This document shows, one piece after another, positions 48,790-59,960 of a DNA stretch of 64,000 bases. The stretch spans positions 35,588,001 to 35,652,000 of the forward strand of contig OX467082.1 of NCBI GenBank assembly GCA_950106755.1, in the 5' to 3' direction. The translations under genes and the position numbers were made by a program. Numbering within the stretch: position 1 is the first letter of the stretch; each line of letters opens with the position of its first letter. The notes below the pieces were generated by a model that was not told the DNA's origin, searched no databases, and saw only the letters and a program-made list of their open reading frames with translations. Source of the stretch: Climacium dendroides (Eukaryota > Streptophyta > Bryopsida > Hypnales > Climaciaceae).

Positions 48790-50130
48790 GAAATCAAACT
48801 CAATATGTTGTTGGGTAGAGAGGCCTTGCTTTGGAAAAACGCGGGGAATCTAGCTGCAATTAGATTTGGCCTGAAAAAATAAAGGACTACGAGGTCAAAT
48901 ACACCCACAAATTCACATATATATATATACATAAATCTCCAAATAGTGTTAAGTAAACCAAATAAAATATCATGTGCTCAAATACTCCCATGATGTGTCA
49001 TATAGGTCAAAAAGATGTCATCTTTTTGTATAAAAGTAGTAGAAGTTACACGTAAACATCTTAAACTCCCTTTGAAGAAATACCCAATACTAAAATGAGT
49101 GCCAAAACCACTTTAAGACTCTAAATTGAGAGTGTGATAACTCTCTAAAAAGCTAACAAAAATATCTACAAACCCTCCAAATATCAAATCAAAAGCTCAT
49201 ACTATCCAACTTTTATAGTCTCTCAAAGTACACCCTTTTCAACTCAAAAGCAGCTCATCACTACTTTGCTTGTAAGCTCATAACTTTCACGTGCTAACTC
49301 CAATTTGATCTTGTGATATTTTTATATAAAGATAACACAATTATCTACAATCCCTCCAAAACTCACTTCATAATATGATATTGTCCAACTTTTATAGTTG
49401 ATCAAAGTTCTCTCACTTCAAATCAAAGGCAGCTCCTCACCACTTCACTTCTACACCCATAACGTTTGCATCCTAACTCCAAACAAGGAGAGTGATAACT
49501 TTTTGGAAAGCTAACAATTCAATCTATAAACACACTAAATCTCAAAAAAAATATCACTCCATCAAATAGTTATGAGCCCTCCATACTCCATGATAATCAT
49601 CCCTTCCTTACTCCCTCAAGCATAACTTTTACATAGAAATTCCAAAATGAGCAAGTGATAAAGTTTTGAAATCACAAAAATATAATAAACAAACTCTCAA
49701 AATTTCATTACAAAACTCCTCATGCACACTTCTATGGCTCTCCAAAGTCACTGTATTCTAACAAAACTAGGAGGAGGAGGAAGAAGCCCCCCCCCCACCT
49801 TATCCGCCACCTCAACTTCCATACCATCCACCTAAGCAAGTAGATGTTAGTCTATAAAACTACCACATGGACTTACGTTCATCCATTGGCCATCTCTTTT
49901 GTTCCATAACTCTATCCTTATCCCCTACGTGGACTTCTAATCCATTTAAAAACTCAAAAAAAGGTAAAACAAACTTTACCTTTCATTTCAGCAACCTCAA
50001 TCACAAAATAAACCTTGAAATGTCTTTAAATATAAAAATGAAAGAACTAACGCTAAATAGTTGTCTAATAGAGGTAAAAAAAATAGAGTTTACTTCACTT
50101 AGATCATTAAACTCTCCAAAAAATCCTCTA
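48790..50130 (-). mobile_element. Unnamed repeat family, copy 2 (truncated)
   Basis: The start (gttgggtagagaggccttgc) matches ~40010; the interior carries diverged tandem modules (49135-49800); a purine-rich to C-rich transition (aggaggaggaggaagaagcc at ~49772) matches ~41005. The ORF part found in copies 1 and 3 is not recognisable beyond ~50.1 kb, so this copy is truncated or interrupted. Confidence 0.5.
49135..49800. repeat. Diverged ~165-180 bp tandem modules inside the repeat family
   Basis: Four successive modules each begin near gtgataact… / gtgataaagtttt and run through a shared order of motifs: 'aaagctaaca', 'ctccaaa', 'ccaacttttatag', 'cataactttt/cataacgttt', 'ctaactccaa'. Borders are near 49135, 49320, 49495 and 49660. 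Similar modules occur at ~40590-41000 and ~58770-59060. Confidence 0.6.
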
Positions 50131-52010
50131 CTATGACAACAAATATATATTTTTACATAGTAGACGTATATACAACATGACAATGTATCAAGTGCAAAAA
50201 ACCCCAAAGAGAAAAATATATACATTTCATCACAAAAAACACTAGTCCATGAAAAGAAAACCAAAGTATGTACAATAACTACTGAATCAAAAGAATCTAA
50301 AGAGTATAACTTCTTTTTGCAAGAGCATGCAGCCTTGTAGAAGACAAAACAATGAAATCACATTTACCAAAGAGAACTTAAAATAATGCAAGGGAGAAGA
50401 CAAGTGCGACAAATGAATTTCTAAGAAATTTGTTTTTGCTTGTTGTAGGGCATGGAATGCAATGAAGTTCTAAGTGCTATGTGTTCAACTTGAAATCCTA
50501 ATAATGCTTGTGCTTTCTTCTTGAAAAGAGAATAATCCAAGGGTATAATGTGAATACAAGTTACAATAGTGACCCTAGAGCCAAATTATAATATATAAAA
50601 AGGTCCCAATATTGACTACTACCTAACAAGGCAAAGTTCACTTTTGGTAGGAATCCTTCATTATGCTTCAATGCTTGCTTGACCACAATATCTATACTCA
50701 AAATAGTGAAATTAGGTTGGTCCATACTAATTTCTTGACATTTGAAACTAAATAAATATTTTCAATTAGTGTACAAGAATGCACTATTTTTGAATTAGGT
50801 ATTAATGAACCTCCATATGTACAAATCAAAATGTTTTCAGAAAAAAATTGTTGACTTTGATGACTTGTAAAGCTACTTTCTTAATGGAAGGCAACCTAAT
50901 TGTTAAGGCACCCTAATTCAATATTTTGTATAGTTTAAATTGTTTTATTTTATTTGATACATTGAGATTTAAGAAATTCTAATGTGTCCCTTGATGTTCT
51001 TTATACGATTGGAAAGATCTTGCCAAGAAGCGTGCATGGACTTTTTTTGTGACGTTTGGACTTATAATGAAAAAATTATTGAATTTCAAAGTTTTTTTTA
51101 AACCAAAAAATTGAAGCATATTATTTTTAATTTAGAAAATTCATAACTTTTGCATAACATGTCCAAAATGTTGCAAAATAAAGTCTTTGCACACCTTTGT
51201 GTTTAGAACTTTCATTTGTGCTAATTTTGTGGTATTTGGATCTATAATGTGAAAGTTATGAAACTTTTTGAATTATAAAATTGAACTAAAATTATCTTTC
51301 ATTTAAAAAAAAAACATAACTTTCTATATGCAACAAAATAAAGCCCTTACATTCCTTTGTGTATTGAACTTGCTATTTACATCAAAAATACAACCTCTCA
51401 CATTGCAACAAAGCCCTTAATGCATTAAAATATGAATTTAAAAATTACTCCATATAATATTTTTAAAATTTTCGTTTTTAATGTCGGTGGCAACAACATA
51501 TGGCTCACTAAAATAATAAACTATTACTAATACTACTGAACTATAAATAATGCAATCCTATATTACTAAACTATTATTAATGATACAATCGTATGCACAC
51601 ATAATTTTCAATTGGGCCAATGGCACATAGTGTACTATACCTAGATAGAAAACATAAAAATAATGTAAATACTTTGAAATGCAAGAAATCATTATAAATA
51701 CAACACATACTATGTAATGTTATTTATTTATTTGTTAGATACTATCTAAGACAATGCAACCGAGTCAAAAAATTAATAATATTAATTCATTTATAAATTT
51801 GCTCAATGAATGGCCATCACTTACCAAGCCAAAATCTAACCCAATACAAATCACCACATAGGCAAAAAACGACACATAGATAGGACTATAAATTAAACTT
51901 TGTAATTTAGTTAGAAAAAAGTTAAACTTTATAATTTATTAAGAAAAAAAAAAAAGACGAATTTCTCATAACTTAAAAGTTGGTGACAGAAGAAGTGTCT
52001 TCAATAAGAG
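50131..52010. other. AT-rich region with a second set of ~180-bp modules
   Basis: No gene seen. Around 50980-51370 two modules ~179 bp apart share 'tttttgtgacgtttggactt' / 'ttttgtggtatttggatcta', 'cataactttt' and 'aaaataaagtctttgcacacctttgtg' type motifs; a related module is at ~17150. The remainder is AT-rich filler. Confidence 0.45.
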
Positions 52011-52171
52011 AAGAGAAGAGAAGACAAGCTCTTTATACAAATGGGGAGGTAGAAGGTAGAACAAATTATATGGGTATGTGAATTAAGACTATGAGTGATT
52101 CATATATCCTATATGATTTGTTTGACATTTTATCACTCCATTTGTATAAAGAGCTTGTCTTCTCCTCTCTT
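52011..52171. mobile_element. Foldback element with ~34-bp inner arms
   Basis: Left arm 52011-52044 (includes agacaagctctttatacaaa) pairs with 52138-52171 (ccatttgtataaagagcttg…) with about three mismatches across a ~93-bp loop. Weaker complementarity extends outward (tggtgac…/…atcaccg), so the whole element may span ~51980-52215. No coding capacity. Confidence 0.65.
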
Positions 52172-54016
52172 TTGATATCAAAGTCAGTTCTCTTTTATCA
52201 CCGAGGCATGTCTTCTTAACAAAAAAGTGTTAGCATTTTTGTTGATTTGGATGTTGTACTATTTGAATCAACTAAAATTCAATGACCATTTTATTAACTT
52301 GTACCAAATCAACAAAAATTGTTGAATTTTTGTTGACTTGAACACCATTTTCTAGTAGTGTTCCTACAAAGACTCTTGGGATATTAGATTGTCCGGCTTG
52401 TGTAATCTCAATTTTTGACATTATTTTTTGAATGATTTTAAAGATAGGAAATAAGATTAGCTTCTGGGGAATATGATTTTCTTTCAATTTTTGATTGGGA
52501 GCATAAGTTATGCCACTAGAAATCTAGATAGAAGTTTGAAGGGCAATTAAAAAAAATTACAATTTTTTTTTAATAATTTTTTTCCTCAAGTATTGCATTT
52601 TTTCTGTATGTCAAAATCTTTGATGCATTGTATTTGGACTACTATACTAGTAGTGATGAGAAAGTTATGAACAATCTTGTTTTCAGGCAATCTTAGCATC
52701 TTCTCTAAAAAATAACTTATACAAGTCATTTTTGAATGGAATTTTTAGAATTTTTCAAAAAAAAATTGTTATAATTGATTAAATTATTTTGCTAAAAAAA
52801 TCTCATTGTTGAAATTATTGTTTTTAAATTCTACTTTAGATTTCTCATGATTTAGTTTTTCCTTCATTCTTAAAATTTCTAGCTAATACTTAACAATTTT
52901 GTAATGAGTGAAAATTAATTGTTTTTTTTGTTGAATTCTTTTCTTACATTCTCAACTTCATTCTTCAACATAAAAAATTAGAAAATCAAAATCAATAGTG
53001 CAAAAAATTTAAATTAAGGAGATTTAAAGGCCAAAAATGTAATCAAGCAAGGTATTGAAAAACTTACTTTCTTTTGTCACTTTAAATGCAAATATCTTGC
53101 AATCTATATAGCCAAAGTTTTTGAAATTTCTTCCATGCATTTCTATATTAGTCTTGTACAAGATCCTATTGTTGAATATTGTATGCTAGGAAATGTAATT
53201 TTTAAAGTCTTTTGCTTTTTTGCAATAGAAATGGCAATTTTGAGTGTTTTGTAATGGAAAAAGATTTATGTTGAATTAAAACAGATATTTTATTTATTTC
53301 TAAATGTCATTAGTTTTTAGACTTCTCTTTTAAAATTCTATTTCAAGTTATAAATCATAAAAAAAAATTAAAAATTGTTGTTATACATTTGGAATTGAAC
53401 ATTTGGATTTGATGTCCAATTTTACTGAATTTGAAAAATTATGTTCTAGGCCTCACTTTTTGAACTAGGAATATACTTGACATAAACCAATTCTACTATT
53501 TTGTAAAAATGCAAATGTCTTGTTTCTAAGATCCAAGCACTTGTGAAAGTAATTGTCAATTACAACAACTATGAAAAATTTAAATGGATGAAAATTATCA
53601 ATCTATAGAATAAAGAAAATAATCTCAATTTGTTCATCATCCACTACATTAAGGCAAGCACATGAGAGGATTAAATTGTAATATTGAATTTTAATATCAT
53701 TTGTACAACCAAAACATATTATGAAATACAATTCTAATCTCATGATCACATGCTAAGCATTTAGAGGTGAAGGGTTAATTTGTATGTTTTTCTAAATAAT
53801 ACTTTATGATGACTTTTTTGAAATTCTTCACTTTTCTTGAGAATGCCATTCTCATGAAACCATGTGATGTTTAGAGACTAGCTATTAAATTCTTACTATT
53901 TAAAAATTGATTTATTTTTAAATGTTTAAATTTCCATTTGAACATAACATTGATCAATTTCTATCAACATAAGTCTAAGGCATTTCTATCAGCATATTAA
54001 GTCTCACTGCTTTCTA
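52172..54016. other. AT-rich region without a gene
   Basis: No coding domain, RNA gene or clear repeat recognised; long T- and A-rich tracts. Near 53960-54016 direct repeats of 'aagtctcactgctttct' lead into the hairpin that follows. Confidence 0.5.
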
Positions 54017-54083
54017 TTCAGCATAAGTCTCACTGCTTTCAGAAATTATAATTAATTTCTGAAAGCAGTGAGACTTATGCTGA
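54017..54083. repeat. Perfect 32-bp-arm hairpin
   Basis: The sequence beginning ttcagcataagtctcactgc (54017-54048) is followed after 3 bases by its exact reverse complement (54052-54083). Another copy of the arm sequence (gtctcactgctttct) lies just upstream at ~54001. It could be a tiny foldback element or a young inverted duplication; a hairpin small-RNA source is possible only if transcribed. Confidence 0.9.
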
Positions 54084-54460
54084 AAATCTAAGGCATTTTA
54101 TTGGTTCATAGTCATAGTAAAGAGAGATATTGTCTTTGTAAGAAAATACTAAATGTAGTGTTCAAGTGACATAGGACAACTTTATAATAAATATGACATA
54201 CCACTTTATATTAATTTCATTACTTTGAAAGAGTAAGGCATTTTATCTCAATGAATTTAGAGTGACAAGTGACTAACTCTAGGAGAGTGTTAAGAGACAC
54301 TATTTGTTCAAATTTGTTATTGAATTCTTGTACAACACAAAATATAGGAGTCACTAGATCTAAATTGAATCTATGACCAACATGACCAACATAAGAGTAA
54401 TTTGTGAAGCTTCAATGGAATTTAGTGAGGTGACAACGTGACTTTATTATAGGTACTCTT
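54084..54460. other. Spacer without a recognisable gene
   Basis: AT-rich DNA between two foldback structures; nothing recognised. Confidence 0.4.
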
Positions 54461-54744
54461 CATCACAAAGTTTAGACCCTATGGTTTGTCAACAATTATC
54501 ATGTGTTTATAATTGTTTCATATTTCATGAGTTTTGCACGTTAATTACAATTTATCGCATCATTACAATGCATTACTTCGCATTGTTATTGCATCGTTAC
54601 AATGCATTCTTCGCAACTACATCATACCAATGCGAAGTAATGCATTGTAATGATGTGATAAATTATAATTAATGTGCAACCCCATGAAATAATGATAACC
54701 ACATGATAAAAGTTGACAAATCATAGGGTTTAAACTTTGTGATG
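54461..54744. mobile_element. MITE-like foldback element with ~120-bp arms
   Basis: The left half (catcacaaagtttagaccct…) and the reverse complement of the right half (catcacaaagtttaaaccct…) match over about 120 bases, including the inner stretch 'aatgcattacttcgcattg', leaving a loop of ~50 bp. Arms are ~85-90% identical. No coding capacity and no certain target-site duplication. Confidence 0.85.
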
Positions 54745-56031
54745 TTGGCAATTGGAACTCAAGGTATATGGCTATATATATGGTTCGTTTATTAATAGTG
54801 CCCTACAAAGTGGTTGAGTGTGCCAATTTCAGCCACATTGTCATGCCAAGTGTTTTCTAAATTTTGAAGAAGAATAACTGAGGTTTTTAGAATGTTGTAC
54901 CACTACATAGATGTTGTTTGGTGCCGCCTTCTTCCAAGTCCTTTCTATAGAATAGGTTGTTGGGTGTGGCCTTCTTCTCAATTCGATGTGCCTTGAATTT
55001 TCTTCACAAAATACTTGCATTTGAGATAATGATGTCACATGCTATAAGAGTTCATGAATGTAGTATAGAGTACTTATATTGTTGTGCACAAGTTTACTAA
55101 GAGTAATGTTGTTCAAAAGCAAAAATAATTTAAGTAGTAGTTGAATTTAAGCATTGTGTAGTGAGATTCTAAAAAATTCACCTTAAATTTTTGCTTGAGG
55201 TGTGATACTAAAATCCTCACTAGTATTGCATTATAGGAATTTTGCAAAAACAAGTATGTTTAGCTTGCAAGGCATGCAAAGTGGTGGACAAGTTTCTGGT
55301 ACTACAAGACATTGTTTTGTCGTCAAAAGCAATATGTCTTTCATTTCCTTTCAAGTGTCACAAGCAAATGATGAGGATCTGAAGAAGTTCCAAATACATG
55401 TAAATCATTAACTTCTTGTAATATTATTGATTCACAATTTTGGCAATTTATAGATGATTCTTATATACTGTTTTTTTTGGCAGTGGGGGATCAACAAGGT
55501 TCTACAAAGGATCAGCAAAACCTAAATGCTCAAGAGAGAATGCTGTTGCAGAATTTGAAGACTATTATGGAAGAACAACGTAAACAAGTTATTGATTTGA
55601 GCCAGAGTGTGCAACTTACCATGGAGCTCACTAAAAAGCTCCCAAAATTTGTCAATTGGGAGCATATCAAGGTATTTATAAGCATTCCTTTAGTTTAGTA
55701 CTTTCTTTTTGCATGCTTTTAAACACCTTCAAAAAATTTGAAAGGTTATTTTGAATCTTTTATAGTTTAATTGAATACCTTTTGGTTTTTTAGTGGTTGA
55801 GTAGTTATAGTGTGTACTATATGTTTTGCATCACAAAATGGGAACAGTGGCGTGGAACCTAATTTTAGATTTTCATACAAAGAATTCAATATATCCATAG
55901 TACCCTACAATAAGAGATGAAAATTTCAAGGCTTTAAAAGTTGATGTGATAGGTTCAAGTGCAAAGAGAATGTTTCAAAAATCATGGGACACTCAGACCA
56001 ATAAGAAGTGTGAATTGCAGAAGCCCATTCT

Positions 56032-56160
56032 CGGATACGTAAAGCCCAGTCAATTAGTGTGCAATGCATTTTGAGGGGCCCTCACATCTGTGGCTAACCT
56101 CACGGGGCTAGGCTCACAGGGTTAGCCCTGTGAGGAATGTTGACCGGGCTTTATGCCGGA
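56032..56160. mobile_element. GC-rich foldback element
   Basis: Arms 56032-56053 (cggatacgtaaagcccagtc) and 56140-56160 (ttgaccgggctttatgccgg) are inverted repeats with few mismatches. Inside is a second perfect hairpin, nine-base stems ctcacaggg / ccctgtgag around ttag (56113-56134), and ggggccct at ~56076. GC content contrasts sharply with the AT-rich surroundings, so it probably came from elsewhere. No coding capacity. Confidence 0.65.
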
Positions 56161-56391
56161 AGAGGCCCTCTTCGTCGGGCCTCCCTTTCCTTGAGAGACT
56201 TCAGGGGAAAAATTACAAGCAATTTGCAATCTAAGTTGTATTAATTTTCATCTTGGAGTTAGTAAGCCTAGGAAAGGCTTTGTCAATTCTATGGTAACCC
56301 AATGGCAAACAAGACTTGATGAGTTATACCAGAACAACTCATGGCACGCAAATGGAAATGATCCATGGGAATATATTGCAATTCACTCAAT

Positions 56392-56675
56392 ACACTAAAA
56401 TTGGTAAATAATGTTGGCTACACTAATTGTCAACAATAACACTAATTGTGATTTGCAAGGTTAGTGTTAGGACATTATTTATCCATTCTAACACTATTTT
56501 AGCTCTATAGTAAAATTTAGTCATTTCAACATTTCTACAAGAGTGCATTTAGTGTTAGATGGGAACAAAATATAGTATTGAGGATAAAAAATAGGATTTA
56601 GGATAAATAGTGTTTGGGATGAAAAATAGGAAACAACACTAATTATCACCCAACACTATTTACCAATTTTAGTGT
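56392..56675. mobile_element. MITE with 26-bp terminal inverted repeats
   Basis: The left end acactaaaattggtaaata (56392-56417) and right end (56650-56675) are inverted repeats over 26 bases with one mismatch. It is 284 bp long and flanked by aat on both sides (56389-56391 and 56676-56678), a possible 3-bp target-site duplication as made by PIF/Harbinger elements. No coding capacity. Confidence 0.8.
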
Positions 56676-56871
56676 AATGTCTTTGATAATGAAAAGCTAA
56701 CACTATAACTGTGAGTTAGTGGAATTAACATTGGACCTTGTAGGTTTCTTTTTTCATATGGTAAGTATAGTTGTGTAATATTGTGACATTATTTTCAATG
56801 ACCTTTAAAAGTTATAAGTTGTTATTGGAATTGAAAATTTTAAAAATTGGTTCAAAATAGTGTTTAGAGGA

Positions 56872-56898
56872 ATATATATATATATATATATATATATA
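56872..56898. repeat. (TA)n microsatellite
   Basis: About 13 uninterrupted TA units. Confidence 0.95.
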
Positions 56899-58079
56899 AG
56901 AGTTTTAGGTTTTGAATTTTAAATTTCATCTATATGGGCAGGTATACATATGTTGTGACCAAAACTTGAATATGAAATTTGAAAGCCAAATTAAATTTAT
57001 TGAAATGCATTTCAAATGAGATGCCCTTTGATATCATGTTTTAATGAATTTTTTATTTCTTTAAATCTATTGACAATATTTTTGATCAACCTTGTTTGCA
57101 TTAGTTAGGCTTCAAGAGTTAAATATTTTGTAGAAAAATTTCATTTATTCAATGTTATTTTGATGAATTTAACCTTAAATTGAAATATAACAATGTAAAA
57201 ATTACTAGTAATATTTTGCTTTTAAAAGTATAATGTACTAATGGGCAAAGTTGTGGTGCAGCTTGAAATGGCAATGCAAGGCAAAATATTGGATCCAAGC
57301 AACCAACTGTAGCATTATAATCAAATGAAAGATATGGAAACGAAAGTTTCTCCTATGATCAACTATTATATGGAACAAATTGTAGTGGTGGAGGAAGATG
57401 ATTTAGACAATCAAGAAGAGGAAAACGAAATATAGTAGTGTTTATTTTTACTATCAATAGCGGATTGGAATTGATTGGATTTGATTTGGAAATTTGTCTG
57501 CTAAAATAGGTAGAATGAATTGAATTCCCAATTTGGTAATAGAGTGTTTGTAAAATGAATGGCTTACCTATTAAATTAAGTATGTGTTATATGACAAATA
57601 CAATATTTGGTTGTTTTATAGTTATGTTTATTTTTCATGATTGTGTGCCTGAAAGAAGGTGTTTTGAGGAACTATTGATTGTGTTAAGGTCAGTCCACAC
57701 TTGGCGTTACAGGTCAAAGTTCTGTTCAATACTGGAAGGAAAACAGAGTGGTTGTTCGCATTGTTGTGCATTAAGAAACGCCGATCCTACGTGGATGCTT
57801 ATGTGGCACTCTGAAAGAGCGGTGGTTCTATAGGTGACGGTGGTTCCAATTTTTTAATGAGAAGCAGTGACGGCGGACTTTCAGTAGGACCTCCATCTTC
57901 ATGAAACGTAGATTTCTGACATTGTTGACTGTTTTTTGTTAATGGGGGTCCTGGAGGCCAATTAAGTTCTACCTCATTTTATAAGTATGTACACCTACTA
58001 CTATATGCCATCAAATTTTATTAGTATGTACTACTATTGTTGTACGCTGTCAAAGTGAATACTGACAACGCTGTCGGGG

Positions 58080-59960
58080 TGAAAGGGGTCTACTTCGGGA
58101 ATATGCGGGATATCTGGCTTCAATTGAGAATGACGAGTTTAGAAGAAGGAGAAAGAAGTAAGGTGTCCTAAATCCAATCTTATTCTCAAAACACAGAACG
58201 ATCTAAACTATCAACCCTGTTTGCACTTAAGACCCGAGGCATCCAGTAGTATCCAACATTGATTAGGCTTACAAGCCTCATTGATATCTACACCCAGCCC
58301 AAAGCCTGAAATACAAATACTTCCAAGTAGTTTTGATGACTACTTGGGTACCTGCAACTATCTACAGGGTAAGGGCAACCTGCACTTGCACTTGCATCAC
58401 CACCAAACCTTATGATCTACTAGTCATCACTCCAGCTCAATAAAAGGGGAAACTAGTATCGCCCACTTGATACACTCAATGGTCTCGCCGGTCATTAATC
58501 CGACCTTACTACCACGATACAACTAAAAATTGAAAGCGCCTATCCATGAACACAAAACGGGACAAAGTCCGCCATGGGGAAGGTACCAAGACAAAAACCA
58601 ATAAATCCACATTGGATCCTCTTCTCCAAACAACACTTAAGCAAGAAAATGAAAGTAAATAGGATGCACCAAATGCATCCATCTGCAAATCTCACCCAAA
58701 CTCTCCAAATAGAAAGGTACTAAACCTCTCTTCACTCAAATTCTCATATCTTTTTCTAAAATTCTTCAAATACTTCGAGAAATGAGTCTTTAGAAAGCTA
58801 AAGAAGACTACTCTAATTCTTCTAAATTTGAAAGAGAAGGTGAAAACTACAAGTCACGGTGGTCGCTCGAATCTCTGCCCCTCTTCAACTAGGTGGCAGC
58901 AGACTTCCTTCCACTCACTCGCTTATAACTTTTCACTTACAACTTCAAATCAAGAGAGAATAATTTTTTTGGAAGCAAAGAACTTCAGAAGCAAACTTTC
59001 AAACTTTCATTGCAAAATTCAAAGTACATCAAAAGTTATAACTCCTCGAAGTCATGGGTATCTTATTCCCCTTTCCTACACACAAATCCGACTAGATAAA
59101 GGAAAGATGGGACCTACCTACCAAATAAACCCTAGAGTAGGGGGGAGAAAACCATGTACAATCACCATGGGTCTCAAAATCTTCATTAGTCATAGGAAAG
59201 ACCTTGTAGAAGGTTCATCTCACCTCCAAAAGCCCAAACTACCATAAAAGTTAAATTTTAGTAGGTAAATCTTGTTCAAACCTCTATCCTTCGATTTTAG
59301 ACATATGGATTAACTATAAAATATGAAATGATCACTATACTAAAATAAAAGCCAAACAAAGTTAAAAATTGAAGTCGAAGAAGAATACTACTCCATTTGC
59401 AAGAACTTTAGAATGTGCCGGACGGTAGCAGCTACATAGTTTGTACATTTGGCCTTTGTTAAAGGATTCACTAGTCCCTTCAACCAACGTTGATGGCTAG
59501 GACTTCCTCTAATTGGCCTAACCATGCAATAGTATTGTTCTTCATTAAGTCCCTCAAAACTGCTCTCGAAAGTCACATCTTGAGTGTCTGGTTCAACACA
59601 ATCGACTTGAAGTAGAATCACCAAAGCACGGGCATCTCTTTGAAGATTGCCGTGCCAACGCTGCCCGACACGAGGTTGTTTCAATGGCCGAGAAGGTTCA
59701 CCTTCCTTTCGTGAATGAACTTGCCGTGGTATTGGTTGGATTGGTTGATCTGGCAGTTGAGATAAAGAAAGCTCCAGTTCCGCTTCTAGTTGAGACTCGG
59801 GATCTTGCGACTCTATAAAAATCCTCTAGTTCGACATTTGGAAATCAAACTCCACAATGGATCACAAACTCTATAGGTTCAAGAAGACTAACTCGAATTG
59901 ATGAAGCTAATTCAAGGTTGAACTCTTTATATCATTCATTGTCAATTATAAGCGTCACCT
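58080..59960 (-). mobile_element. Unnamed repeat family, copy 3 (best preserved)
   Basis: Aligns with copies at 40010-41860 and 48790-50130. From right to left on the minus strand: a putative promoter (~59930-59880, with 'tatataaagagttcaac' as TATA-like stretch), the ORF at 59388-59837, a non-coding spacer, the diverged tandem modules (~58770-59060) and an end near 58080 (ggggtgaaaggggtctactt). Flanking terminal repeats were not found, so it may be either a non-autonomous DNA transposon or part of a larger element. Confidence 0.55.
59388..59837 (-). CDS. ORF of the unnamed repeat family, function unknown
   Basis: From codon 5 after the ATG at 59835-59837, the minus strand is open for 145 codons to TAG at 59388. 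The ATG itself is followed by TCG AAC and then TAG (59826-59828), so translation would have to begin elsewhere or through splicing. The N-terminal half is acidic then Pro/Gln-rich (ESQLEAELELSLSQLPDQPI); the C-terminal half is basic with aromatic residues (VGQRWHGNLQRDARALVILL, EQYYCMVRPIRGSPSHQRW, AATVRHILKFLQME). No catalytic motif or zinc finger is seen. The degenerate relative at 41276-41718 shows it belongs to a repeat, not to a single-copy gene. Confidence 0.4.

Larger units (their letters stand above)
55484..57438 (+). pseudogene. Exon-like fragments of an unknown coiled-coil protein
   Basis: A stretch at 55484-55671 lies between a pyrimidine-rich acceptor (ttttttttggcag) and a GTATTT donor and encodes DQQGSTKDQQNLNAQERM and TIMEEQRKQVIDLSQSVQ, then KLPKFVNWEHIK: heptad-like, Gln/Glu/Lys-rich. 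A second stretch after gtgcag at 57262 gives LEMAMQGKILDPSNQL-stop, then METKVSPMINYYMEQIV and an acidic end (EEDDLDNQEEENEI) to TAG at ~57435. The in-frame stop suggests decay. Between them lie foldback elements that would sit in an intron. An upstream open stretch (55260-55405) may be an earlier exon. Family not recognised. Confidence 0.3.

Noticed and set aside
58828..59247. 139-codon plus-strand frame
   Set aside because: It lies across the tandem modules of the repeat family, on the strand opposite to its ORF, and has no protein-like pattern.
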